Below are positions 50,470-58,259 of a stretch of 64,000 nucleotides of DNA, piece after piece. The notes beneath the pieces were generated by a model. It worked only from the letters and a program-made list of their open reading frames with translations. It made no database searches and was not told where the DNA came from. Source of the stretch: a virus; IMG/VR virus record IMGVR_UViG_3300032770_000002, positions 124,001 to 188,000 of that record, one strand, 5' to 3'. The position numbers and the translations under genes are program-made. Positions within the stretch are counted from its first letter, which is position 1; each line of letters opens with the position of its first letter.

Positions 50470-50778
50470 ATGACTCGATTTGAAAAAGAAATCATGACTC
50501 GCTACAGCGATCACCCGTTGGCCATGGCTCGACAACTTTACGAGCGTGACAATGAAATTTACGAGCGTGACCATGAAATCAAAAGGTTAAAGGCCGATCT
50601 AATCCACCTGACTGTCTGCGTGAGGCGTGCTCACGAAGCTTTGGACCGGGTGATGAACGGACCGCCAACCGTCGAGAGGGGTAGAAAGATTGCCAAAATC
50701 ACCAACTACCTCGAAGACTGCAATTCCATGTTCGGCTTCAAGAAGCCAGTGAAAAAATCAGCGAAGTCGAAGACATGA
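50470..50778 (+). CDS. Coiled-coil-like hypothetical protein, about 102 aa
   Basis: The start is uncertain. ATG 50470 lies at the end of the terminator T run, and ATG 50494 is a second choice with an A-rich upstream sequence. The protein is helical with tandem YERD(N/H)EI repeats that form a coiled-coil-like segment, and it ends in a Lys-rich tail (KKPVKKSAKSK). How it is expressed behind a terminator is unclear; read-through or a hidden promoter is needed. It is coupled to the next gene by ATGA. Confidence 0.55.
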   Translation: MTRFEKEIMTRYSDHPLAMARQLYERDNEIYERDHEIKRLKADLIHLTVCVRRAHEALDRVMNGPPTVERGRKIAKITNYLEDCNSMFGFKKPVKKSAKSKT

Positions 50779-51278
50779 GCGAACAACTTCAACGATCGGA
50801 ACGCTTGACCCTCGACGAGATTGACGACCTTGAGAAGGGTCTCGAAGGGCTCAAGACGTGGATGGACACCCTTGGATTTGGCGTCATCGCTGAGACCCCG
50901 CGCACCATCACATTCAGTCCGCGCATGCGGTCGGCTTTGGCTCGCAGCGGAAACCTGATCATGGACATGTCCATCATGGAGACGAGGTTCATCCAGCAGT
51001 GCGGCGCCACGACGGTCAAGGCGAAGGACCACGTCCAGGAGGAATTTTGCCTGCTTGTCACGTTGAACAACGAGCGTGAGACGATGGTCCAACTGTATGG
51101 CGTGATGAACGGCCAGGAGGTCTTCAACAACTTCAAGGGCTTCGTCCACGACGTCGTCACGAACCGGCTGGCCATGCCACAGCCGATCAAAGAAGAGCTG
51201 TCCAGGACGTTTCTGGAAGGCCTGCAGGTGCTCAAGAAAGACCCTGTGAAGCTTCTTCAATTTGGCGTTACGCCATGA
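50775..51278 (+). CDS. Hypothetical protein, 167 aa
   Basis: The protein starts with a helical, acidic N-terminal 35 residues followed by a mixed alpha/beta region. No known motif was seen. The start overlaps the previous stop and the end overlaps the next start, so three genes are translationally coupled. The function is unknown. Confidence 0.6.
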   Translation: MSEQLQRSERLTLDEIDDLEKGLEGLKTWMDTLGFGVIAETPRTITFSPRMRSALARSGNLIMDMSIMETRFIQQCGATTVKAKDHVQEEFCLLVTLNNERETMVQLYGVMNGQEVFNNFKGFVHDVVTNRLAMPQPIKEELSRTFLEGLQVLKKDPVKLLQFGVTP

Positions 51279-51901
51279 AATGGACGCATTGCAAATATGA
51301 CGGTGCAAGGCTGAGGAAAGATGCGGACAATACTGTCCAACGAAAAACTGTCAGTGGCACCATGGTCTTCCGACGTCAGAAGATGATGGGCCTCCACGTC
51401 ATCGAAAATTCCATCGTGTTCCTATGGGTGATGTCAACCGCTCGACGAGTCATTGACCAAGTTGCTGAGTCTGACGACCTCAGTCAGGCCATTCGTCAGC
51501 GTGAACACTTGATCCTGTGCATGCGCGACCCAGCATTTGTCGCGCGGAGTGAAAATCCTCGGAAAGCCATTACTGGAGACATTCTCAAGATCACACGGAG
51601 AATGAAGCACCCGCCTGGTTCAACAGTCCACATCATGCAATTGACCAGGGACGCCGAGGACATTGATCGGCCGTGGGACCGCGGCACGCGAACGGTTCGT
51701 GCAACTCAGTTTCAAGGAATTCCACCGCAGGACAGTAAGACGTGGGGTCGTCCAACTTATGGTCATTCCGTTGATTATTGGAACTATGAACCACACGAGT
51801 GGGGCACCCAGGAAGTCGAACTGGTCGGGCACGGAAAACGTCATGAGCTGGGACGGCTATGGACGCCACGGCCTGGAAATCCTGGCTACGATTTGGGCTA
51901 G
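51275..51901 (+). CDS. Hypothetical protein with STARRVID motif, 208 aa
   Basis: The recurrent motif (MSTARRVIDQVAES) lies at residues 53-66, so a second start at ATG 51431 would put it at the N terminus as in most other members. The ATGA overlap favours 51275. A two-cysteine start and a helical middle precede a basic Pro- and His-rich C-terminal domain. The protein family is not recognised. Confidence 0.55.
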   Translation: MKWTHCKYDGARLRKDADNTVQRKTVSGTMVFRRQKMMGLHVIENSIVFLWVMSTARRVIDQVAESDDLSQAIRQREHLILCMRDPAFVARSENPRKAITGDILKITRRMKHPPGSTVHIMQLTRDAEDIDRPWDRGTRTVRATQFQGIPPQDSKTWGRPTYGHSVDYWNYEPHEWGTQEVELVGHGKRHELGRLWTPRPGNPGYDLG

Positions 51902-51908
51902 TTAGCAT

Positions 51909-52328
51909 ATGCCGAGTTTAGCTCGAGTCGTCATCAACATTTTCGAGGCATGTTACTGCCAAGCCTCTGGCGAGGAGGTCGTCAACTACCTGCTTGACAT
52001 TGGCACGTCACATGGCGGATTTTTGCCAAAAACCTTGCGTGACATCGCCGGCCGTGACTTTGAGTTGACGTCAGTTCCCATTGACGACCTGCTCAGGTCC
52101 GATGACAAGTTCGCTGAATTTTATCGCAAGACCAAGCGGCCAGACCCAAACAAACCTTACCAGCCGCGTGATTTAAGGCAGACCGACAAGGGTGAGCCGG
52201 TGGAGGCTGAGGACTTGATTGACTCGCCAGTCGTTGTCATTGATGGGAAGCTCCGTGACGGGTGGCACAGAACGGCCGGAAAATTGGACAGGGGTGACAA
52301 GAAGGTCTTGGCATACGTAGCAAAATGA
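51909..52328 (+). CDS. ParB/Srx-like phage protein, 139 aa
   Basis: The C-terminal stretch (SPVVVIDGKLRDGWHRTAGK) fits the VIDG...DGWHR motif of small phage proteins related to the ParB/Srx fold, whose members bind nucleotides or DNA. The N terminus (SLARVVINIFEA) is a degenerate copy of the recurrent motif. The stop overlaps the next ATG. No partner gene of a partition system is close by. Confidence 0.5.
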   Translation: MPSLARVVINIFEACYCQASGEEVVNYLLDIGTSHGGFLPKTLRDIAGRDFELTSVPIDDLLRSDDKFAEFYRKTKRPDPNKPYQPRDLRQTDKGEPVEAEDLIDSPVVVIDGKLRDGWHRTAGKLDRGDKKVLAYVAK

Positions 52329-52921
52329 AAGCACGCGACATCATCGATTCGGTCACACCAGAGCGGGCGTGTGTTCAGTGCGAAATTGAACACGGCATTT
52401 ACGACAAGTCAGACCCTAACAAGTCACATGGCTCGTGCCGGCGTCACCTTGAACAGTGGGCAAGGGAACAAGGATTGACTGACGCCCAAGTTGATGAGAT
52501 CATGCGTGAGACCAAGTCTTACCCACCGGACTTGGGGCCAGTTCGTGAAGCCTTAGAAAGGGCTTGTTCGCAGTGCGAAAAGGACCACGGGATTCGAAGC
52601 CACGGTAAAAGCCACGGGCTCTGCAAGCGGCATACCATTGAGTGGGCCAGGGAAGGCGGAGTCTCCGAACCTGAGATTGAGGCCATCGTTCGTGAAGTTG
52701 ACGCTGGTAGTGGCTTTCCAGAGGACCTTGGGCCAGTCAAGAAGGATGAGGACCTTGAAAAACAGTGCCTCTACTGTGGGCGGCTATTTGACCCGCAGTC
52801 AAACCAGTGGGTCGACGCAAAACCTAGGGACCCGAATAACGTCAGTCACGGCTACTGCCCTGATTGTTTGGAGAAGTCCAAGCAACAGGTTCGGTCTATG
52901 TTTGGAACGGAGCGCCGTTGA
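52325..52921 (+). CDS. Repeat zinc-finger-like protein with ARDIID motif, 198 aa
   Basis: Two copies of a 50-residue unit each have CxxCExxHG(I), then KSHGxCxRHxxxWARE and a helix. A third, more diverged CLYCG...SHGYCPDC unit follows. Each pair of Cys/His clusters could bind zinc. The N terminus KARDIIDSVTPE is the recurrent motif. The units recall small zinc modules of signalling and phage proteins. The start overlaps the previous stop. Confidence 0.6.
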   Translation: MKARDIIDSVTPERACVQCEIEHGIYDKSDPNKSHGSCRRHLEQWAREQGLTDAQVDEIMRETKSYPPDLGPVREALERACSQCEKDHGIRSHGKSHGLCKRHTIEWAREGGVSEPEIEAIVREVDAGSGFPEDLGPVKKDEDLEKQCLYCGRLFDPQSNQWVDAKPRDPNNVSHGYCPDCLEKSKQQVRSMFGTERR

Positions 52922-53424
52922 ACGCCCGCAATCTTATCGACCGGTTGGTTGAAACGTCTGACTTGACGTTTGTCCCGATGGACGCTGACGAGATCCGGCA
53001 GGTTCAGTCTATTGCCGCTGGACAGCTGGCCAACGTGGACAATCTTTACTTCATTAACCAGGACATTACTGATTATCACAGCCTTAACATCGACATCCCG
53101 CAGGAGTATTTGCGCAAGAAGGTTGGACACGGCCTTGAATCGGGTGACGTTCACGGCGAGTTTTACGGATTCGGTCGAATGGCCTTCACACCTTCATCTC
53201 TTTTACGGTCTGAAATTGGAAGAGTTCCAGTTGTCTCTGGCTTGCACGTCATGGTGTTAAAGAGCAGCCAAGGGTGGGTTATTGGAACCACTCGCGGAGG
53301 GTCATACGGTGGCATAACTTTTTACAAGGACCACCCGATGCATGACCTCAACGCGGCCATCCAGAAGTTCATTGCCACGCTGGAAGTCATTGCAAATGGA
53401 CAAAATTCCCGGTTTGACAGCTGA
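52918..53424 (+). CDS. Hypothetical protein with N-terminal ARNLID motif, 168 aa
   Basis: The start is a TTG that overlaps the previous stop (TTGA), supported by the motif NARNLIDRLVETS at the very N terminus. The body is alpha/beta with a Gly-rich segment. No family is known. The last 38 bases overlap the end of the convergent PurZ-like gene. Confidence 0.6.
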   Translation: MNARNLIDRLVETSDLTFVPMDADEIRQVQSIAAGQLANVDNLYFINQDITDYHSLNIDIPQEYLRKKVGHGLESGDVHGEFYGFGRMAFTPSSLLRSEIGRVPVVSGLHVMVLKSSQGWVIGTTRGGSYGGITFYKDHPMHDLNAAIQKFIATLEVIANGQNSRFDS

Positions 53425-54379
53425 CGAACATGTCTAGCCGCTTGGCGTAGGGCGTCAGTCTATGGAAGTCGACCCACTCCAGAAAGTTGTCCAGGTCATT
53501 CTGGTCCAAGTTGGTCAGCCCGAGATAGTCAAGGAACGTGAACATCAGCCCGTCTGGGCGCGCAAGCTGAAGGCTGCGCATAAATTCACCCGTTGAAAAT
53601 TCAAAGACGCGGCGCACGCGCTTCGTCACGGTTGTGATTTCGGGCTTTACGCCCAATGACGCCCACGTCAGCTCCTTTCCAGCACACGGCCCAGACGGCC
53701 CGCCAGTCCGTATCGGATATGTCCTAAAGACGCCATAGTAGCTCCAGTCAAGTCCACCAAGCCCATTGCGCTCAACTGCAACCCTCGGCAGCGTTGAGCG
53801 TGACGTGACGTGTGGAAAGAGCCCAAAATTCGTGTCGAGCAACAGGCCTTGTGAGCACTCAAAGATGGCCAAGTTGGAACTGATGTGCGAGATCAGGTTG
53901 AAGTAGGCCTCGTTGTCAACGACGACGATGTCCTGGTTGAGTGAGAAGAAGTCATGTTCAATGACTGACTCAACACGGCGGTGGATAAACTTCCCTGCCC
54001 GGGCCATCCCTGTCCCTGACCCAGTTGACGAAATTCGCCTTACCAGGTCGGATTCGTCGGCCTTCATCTCAGGCATTAAGACGGCCGCGTGCTCGTGGAT
54101 GTAAATCGGCTTTTTGACGGCGCGCCAGTCTCGTTGAAGAAGTTCGAGTTCGATGACTGAGTCTGGGCCCATCAAGATCGAGTCGGCCCAAAAGCTTGAA
54201 GCCGGGATGGAGCGCGTTGACCCTTGGGTGCTCGTGTGTCCGGAGTTCGGGCCGTTTTCACCAATGACGGTCAAGTGGAGTCCCGGGTATTCAGCCCTCA
54301 GTTTCTTGGCCAAAAATTCAGCCGCTGAGGCTTTTCCTTCACTGCCATATTGCCCGCCAAAGACAACGACGTGACGCAT
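53387..54379 (-). CDS. purZ: PurZ-like (adenylosuccinate synthetase family) enzyme
   Basis: This 330-residue protein belongs to the PurA/PurZ family. The N-terminal motif is VFGGQYGSEGK (residues 6-16): Ser13 sits where E. coli PurA has the catalytic Asp13. The NSGHT segment at residues 45-49 keeps the second catalytic His (His48). An IECSQG-like FECSQGLLLDTNFG and a VTSRSTLP segment match PurA. The loss of Asp and a length of about 330, against about 430 in bacterial PurA, fit PurZ of Z-genome phages. PurZ makes the dGMP-derived succinate adduct on the route to 2-aminoadenine. A short archaeal-like PurA variant is the alternative. Confidence 0.75.
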   Translation of the reverse strand: MRHVVVFGGQYGSEGKASAAEFLAKKLRAEYPGLHLTVIGENGPNSGHTSTQGSTRSIPASSFWADSILMGPDSVIELELLQRDWRAVKKPIYIHEHAAVLMPEMKADESDLVRRISSTGSGTGMARAGKFIHRRVESVIEHDFFSLNQDIVVVDNEAYFNLISHISSNLAIFECSQGLLLDTNFGLFPHVTSRSTLPRVAVERNGLGGLDWSYYGVFRTYPIRTGGPSGPCAGKELTWASLGVKPEITTVTKRVRRVFEFSTGEFMRSLQLARPDGLMFTFLDYLGLTNLDQNDLDNFLEWVDFHRLTPYAKRLDMFVSCQTGNFVHLQ

Positions 54380-54403
54380 GAGCTGAAGAACGTTCTATCG
54401 ACC

Positions 54404-54916
54404 ATGCATCGTTCCATCAAGATTATCTCCGGTGGTCAGACGGGGGCCGATCGTGCTGGTTTAATTTTTGCTCGCGACAACAACATCCCGTATGGAGGCT
54501 ATGTGCCTTTGCGTCGAAAGGCCGAAGACGGGGTGGTGCCGATGATCTTCACCGAGATGACTGAGTCGGCATCGTCAGATTATCGTGTCAGGACTGAGTT
54601 AAACGTGAGAGAGGCCGACTGCACGATCGTCTTTACACGCTGCCCGCTCAGTGAAGTGGCCAGCGGGTCATGGCTGACGATTGCCTTCGCAAAGAAGTAT
54701 GGGAAGGAGTGGCGGCACGTTGACGTCAACAAGCCGAACATGAACGAGGTTGACAAGTGGCTTGAGATGCTTTACGCCAGGTGGCATCACTACGGAAGCG
54801 GGCTTCAATTCACGATCAACGTCGCTGGTGGGCGCGAGTCAAAGAACCGCGGCATTCAAGACGCGGTCCTGGCGCTGTTAAAATCATCCACATTTTTGTT
54901 TACAAATCAAGGTTAG
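54404..54916 (+). CDS. Putative molybdenum-carrier-like Rossmann protein
   Basis: The N-terminal motif IISGGQTGADRAGL fits proteins annotated as putative molybdenum carriers of the YpsA/SLOG-type Rossmann superfamily, which bind nucleotides or cofactors and are common in phages. A second block, ADCTIVFTRCPLSEVASGS, matches the middle of the family. ATG 54404 is chosen to keep the motif N-terminal. The 3' end overlaps promoter 6. The molybdenum role itself is not proven for phage members. Confidence 0.6.
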   Translation: MHRSIKIISGGQTGADRAGLIFARDNNIPYGGYVPLRRKAEDGVVPMIFTEMTESASSDYRVRTELNVREADCTIVFTRCPLSEVASGSWLTIAFAKKYGKEWRHVDVNKPNMNEVDKWLEMLYARWHHYGSGLQFTINVAGGRESKNRGIQDAVLALLKSSTFLFTNQG

Positions 54917-54927
54917 TGTGGTATATT
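54892..54927 (+). promoter_or_regulatory. Phage promoter 6 of the TTTGTTTACAAA family
   Basis: TTTTTGTTTACAAA gives -35 TTTACA (54899-54904). A 17-base spacer ends GTGTGG, and the -10 hexamer is TATATT (54922-54927). ATG 54934 follows after six bases. With promoter 3 this is the closest match to the group consensus; it lies inside the end of the preceding gene. Confidence 0.8.
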
Positions 54928-54933
54928 AACGGC

Positions 54934-56022
54934 ATGATACGGATTGACAACGCGCCTGTTCCAAACGTGGTCTCGGACCGCAAACTGGGCCTTGAGATCG
55001 AGATTGATCTCGGCAACAATGGGGACCTCAGCGACCTTCCAGACATTCAAGGCTGGATCAAAAAGGGTGACGGCTCGCTCACGCACGGCTACGAATACAC
55101 GTTCAACGGACCGTGCACACCGTCAACATCGAAGGAACGGTGTGAACGATTCTGTCAGTCGATTAAAGATGTGAACGTTCACCGCTCTGGCGGCTTTCAC
55201 GTTCATGTCCAGGGCAACAACTATTCACACGAGGACGCATACAACCTTTGCTTGATTTACACGAAATTCCAGGACGTCATCAACAAGCTTGTGGCGCCTT
55301 CTCGAGTCAGCAACACCTACTGCGAAGCCTATTCGTGGACGTCACTCCGACATCACACTCCGGCGTCATTCGCCCAGGCCTACAATTTGACGCCGCTTGT
55401 CAGCAGTCGTGGCTCCGCGAAAAACGTGGCCAACCGCTATCGGGCAGTCAACACGAACATGCTAGCTTGCCGTGACGAGGCCGACCGCAGCATTGAATTT
55501 CGACAGGGCAGTGTCAGCAAGCGATTTGGCGTGGTCTACGGGTGGCCTTGCTTCCTTGCGGCATTGACTGAGTTGGCCCAGTGCAAAGACCTCTTCGACG
55601 AAGTCCTTAGTGCGCGGTCCATTCAACTTCGCGACCTCTTGGCCGTGCTTCACGCCTGGGAGTCCAAGTCCGGTTCAACGGGCGTCGCCGACTGGGTGGA
55701 GTGGCGATACAATTACCTGAATCAGAAGCCTGACGACGCTGAACTTCGCCTCGCCTTGGAAGCCATCGCTGAGAAGCCAATCGGTCTTTATGGCCTGTCT
55801 CGCAAGATCGACATCAACCTGGCCGTGACAAAGCGGATCATTGATGACCTCTTGGCCAAGGGCCTCATCTTCAAGCGGGCCAACTCGACAGCTTATGTCA
55901 CGTCCTATGAGTTTAAGGCTGAGGCCGACCTGAAGCAGATGATTGAGGCTTTGAAGAGCCGAGCGGCCAGTCTTACACCGCCTCCGCCAATGCCGGCCAC
56001 CCTGCCTCCGCCACAAACATGA
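54934..56022 (+). CDS. Amidoligase family protein, leaderless
   Basis: Amidoligases are COOH-NH2 ligases that form amide bonds with ATP. This 362-residue protein has the family pattern: GLEIEID near residues 17-23, DGSL followed by a YTFNGP segment, GGFHVHVQG near residues 86-94, NRYRAVNT and an IEFRQGS strand near 183. The C-terminal 100 residues contain a winged-helix-like segment and end in a Pro-rich tail. The ATG is at the predicted transcription start of promoter 6. A substrate on peptidoglycan, polyamine or protein is possible. Confidence 0.7.
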   Translation: MIRIDNAPVPNVVSDRKLGLEIEIDLGNNGDLSDLPDIQGWIKKGDGSLTHGYEYTFNGPCTPSTSKERCERFCQSIKDVNVHRSGGFHVHVQGNNYSHEDAYNLCLIYTKFQDVINKLVAPSRVSNTYCEAYSWTSLRHHTPASFAQAYNLTPLVSSRGSAKNVANRYRAVNTNMLACRDEADRSIEFRQGSVSKRFGVVYGWPCFLAALTELAQCKDLFDEVLSARSIQLRDLLAVLHAWESKSGSTGVADWVEWRYNYLNQKPDDAELRLALEAIAEKPIGLYGLSRKIDINLAVTKRIIDDLLAKGLIFKRANSTAYVTSYEFKAEADLKQMIEALKSRAASLTPPPPMPATLPPPQT

Positions 56023-56228
56023 CGACGCTTACCCACGAACAATTCGAAGAATACATCAAGGACCCGCTGGCCGCTGACGCTAAAGTGCGCAAGTGGTGTG
56101 ACCTGCCGGAGGATCGCTACTACACTGTCTCGGTCTGGCCAATGCCGGGGATCGTTCGGCCCACCAATGTCCACCGGCCGTTGCCGCCAAAAAGATCTCC
56201 AAGTCCAATCAGAGTTGAAAATTATTAA
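56019..56228 (+). CDS. Small hypothetical protein, 69 aa
   Basis: The start overlaps the amidoligase stop (ATGA). The protein is acidic and helical at first and Pro/Arg-rich at the end. No motif is visible. It is followed after three bases by another small gene. Confidence 0.55.
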   Translation: MTTLTHEQFEEYIKDPLAADAKVRKWCDLPEDRYYTVSVWPMPGIVRPTNVHRPLPPKRSPSPIRVENY

Positions 56229-56231
56229 GCC

Positions 56232-56492
56232 ATGCCTGATTTCATCAAGCCTAACATCGTCGGTCGGCACTGGGCCACGCACAGCTTTAAGCACGAGAGC
56301 ACGCAAATTTACCTCTGCGAGAGCTACGATCCAGCTACGGGCTACAACATGACGAACGTCAGCGACCCGACTGACAAACACTGCATTTCAGAGCGGGCCC
56401 CAAATCGAACTTGGTGGCCGGCTGAAGACCGCGGCGAACACTGGTGGATTGAACAGTGGTGCCGTAAAATCCCAAAGCGTAGAATCCTATGA
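56232..56492 (+). CDS. Small Trp/His-rich protein, 86 aa
   Basis: The 86-residue protein has many Trp, His and Cys residues and a KIPKRRIL ending. Two or three Cys and several His could bind zinc, but no standard finger is seen. It lies between the amidoligase operon and the exonuclease gene, and overlaps the exonuclease start (ATGA). Confidence 0.55.
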   Translation: MPDFIKPNIVGRHWATHSFKHESTQIYLCESYDPATGYNMTNVSDPTDKHCISERAPNRTWWPAEDRGEHWWIEQWCRKIPKRRIL

Positions 56493-57022
56493 TGATTATC
56501 GTTGACGTTGAGTCTGACGGGCCCTGTCCTGTTGACTATTCAATGGTGTGTTTCGGTGCCGTCGTGGTTGAAGACACCAGTCGCACATTTTTCGGTCGAA
56601 CGGCCCCGTTGCCTGGCGCAAAGTGGGACCCACAGGCCCTAGCAGTTAGTGGTCACACGCGCGAAGAGCACCTAACTTTTATGCATCCTGAAACCACGAT
56701 GCTCGGGTTTGAAATGTGGCTGACTAGCTTGGGCAAGACCAAGTATCAGTTTATCTCGGATAACCCGGCCTTTGATTGGCAGTGGATCAATTACTACTTC
56801 CACCACTTTGTCGGGCATAACCCATTCGGCTTTTCAGCAAGACGCATTGGCGATTTCTATGCCGGGCTTGTCAAGAATTGGCGGTGCGCCAATGACTGGA
56901 AGAGCCTGCGTGTAACTGAGCACACGCACCACCCGGTCGATGACGCAAAAGGAAACGCTGAAGCGTTAATGGCGATGGCCCACAAGTATTCAGCGAAGCT
57001 GCTTAAGGTGGAGTCCACGTGA
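56489..57022 (+). CDS. DnaQ-like 3'-5' exonuclease
   Basis: Exo I is the DVESDG motif (Asp6, Glu8). A middle segment with SDNPAFDW supplies the Exo II aspartate, and EHTHHPVDDAKGNA gives the Exo III His and Asp, making a DEDDh nuclease of 177 residues. Such enzymes proofread or trim DNA or RNA ends. The gene ends 20 bases into a convergent structural-type gene. No polymerase domain is fused. Confidence 0.75.
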   Translation: MMIIVDVESDGPCPVDYSMVCFGAVVVEDTSRTFFGRTAPLPGAKWDPQALAVSGHTREEHLTFMHPETTMLGFEMWLTSLGKTKYQFISDNPAFDWQWINYYFHHFVGHNPFGFSARRIGDFYAGLVKNWRCANDWKSLRVTEHTHHPVDDAKGNAEALMAMAHKYSAKLLKVEST

Positions 57023-57884
57023 TGGTTCCAGCAACGGGGATTCCAGCCCTGTTGTCAATGACCGGGTTCTCGTCGATGTCACGCAAGTCTACGGTCGACG
57101 TCATCAACTGCTCCAACGTGTCAGGCGCGACGACCGCGTTCAAGTTCGTGGTCACTTGCCACAAGGCCGGCAGGACGAGGTCTTGCATGTCGACCTGGTA
57201 GCCTTCAACCCGGACTGAGAACGTCGTCTGGTATCGAATCTGCTGGCTTCCACGGTCATCCTCAGTGGCGTCGGACACGTCGGACTCAAGGCACAGCCTG
57301 ATCAGCATCACATTTTCCTCAGTCGGATACTTCGCCCTGATCCACGTCTGGGGTTGCGCCCCGTTTCGCCAGAAGCATGCCCAGACGCGCTGCATGAATA
57401 GGGCCTGAGTGTCGGGACGCAGGCACCAATACGTGACGTCCAGGTGAAAGTTCAAGCCAATCGGCCTGTTTCTGACGCGGACGTTCCCGAGGTCCTGTTT
57501 TACGACGTCATTGGAAACGGTGGGCCAGCTGATGTGGCGGGCCCGGTGGGTTGAAAATGTCCCATAGTTTCGATACGATTGGCGCCGCCGCGTGATGGAG
57601 ATGAGCGGGTATCGCGCTGGCGATGGATACGGCTCGTAGAGCGGGGAGCCATTTTTGTTCTTGGCCTTGAGCAGGTAAAGGTAAGGATTGTCAGGATTGG
57701 ACCACTGCTGCTTAAAGTCCGCAAAGGCGTCCATCGGCTTTGCGAAGACGACCGGGACTGGATACCCGTCAGCAACAAAGAAGTGCGTGTGGCACCACCA
57801 CTGCAGAGCCAGCTCGTGGATCCGCATTGGGGTCAAGTTAAAGTCAGGCGTGACTCCAGGGCCGGTTATGATTGGCGCGTCCAT
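57003..57884 (-). CDS. Possible tail-terminator or neck-like virion protein
   Basis: This 293-residue beta-rich protein has an N-terminal ITGPGVTPDFN arm and a core with ISITRRRQSYRNYG, YWCLRPDTQALFMQRV and FSVRVEGYQVDMQDLV strands. The order of strands and a Phe/Val strand ending VEGYxxD reminds me of uncharacterised tail-terminator or baseplate proteins of large myoviruses. This is weak, and the gene could be any virion protein. It is one of few minus-strand genes in this part and is flanked by plus-strand genes in both directions. Confidence 0.4.
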   Translation of the reverse strand: MDAPIITGPGVTPDFNLTPMRIHELALQWWCHTHFFVADGYPVPVVFAKPMDAFADFKQQWSNPDNPYLYLLKAKNKNGSPLYEPYPSPARYPLISITRRRQSYRNYGTFSTHRARHISWPTVSNDVVKQDLGNVRVRNRPIGLNFHLDVTYWCLRPDTQALFMQRVWACFWRNGAQPQTWIRAKYPTEENVMLIRLCLESDVSDATEDDRGSQQIRYQTTFSVRVEGYQVDMQDLVLPALWQVTTNLNAVVAPDTLEQLMTSTVDLRDIDENPVIDNRAGIPVAGTITWTPP

Positions 57885-57904
57885 CGTTTGCTACTTAAAC
57901 TACC

Positions 57905-58255
57905 ATGACAGAATTGTTGACAGGCCGATCACGGCGAGGTTCAGAACCTTGGCTAGGTGTCGACCTTGACGCTACTTTGGCCACCCACAAAGAGGGCTCT
58001 GGCATTGATTCCATCGGTGAGCCAGTGCCTGGCATGCTTGAGAAGGTTAAGCGCGCATTGCGGGCCGGACGCAAGGTGAAGGTCTTCACCGCGCGAGCGG
58101 GTGACCCTAGGCAAATTCCGCTCATTCAGCAGTGGACAGTCAAACATGGGCTTGGAAAGCTCGAAGTGACCAACGAAAAAGACGAGAACTGTGAAGAGAT
58201 TTGGGACGACCGTGCCAAGAGCGTGGTTCCTAACAAAGGACGCTTTGCCAACTAG
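57905..58255 (+). CDS. HAD-superfamily hydrolase
   Basis: DLDATL at residues 20-25 is the DxDxT nucleophile motif of HAD phosphatases. KVKVFTAR near residue 56 is motif II (Thr), and WDDRAK near 100 carries the acidic motif. The 116-residue protein lacks a cap domain, like small phage phosphatases. It would remove phosphate from a nucleotide or sugar phosphate. It is divergent from the 57003 gene with 20 bases between starts. Confidence 0.7.
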   Translation: MTELLTGRSRRGSEPWLGVDLDATLATHKEGSGIDSIGEPVPGMLEKVKRALRAGRKVKVFTARAGDPRQIPLIQQWTVKHGLGKLEVTNEKDENCEEIWDDRAKSVVPNKGRFAN

Positions 58256-58259
58256 ATTT

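Noticed and set aside
53387-54379. Ordinary adenylosuccinate synthetase (PurA)
   Set aside because: The catalytic Asp is replaced by Ser and the protein is about 100 residues shorter than bacterial PurA, which points to a PurZ-type role, though this still needs a test.
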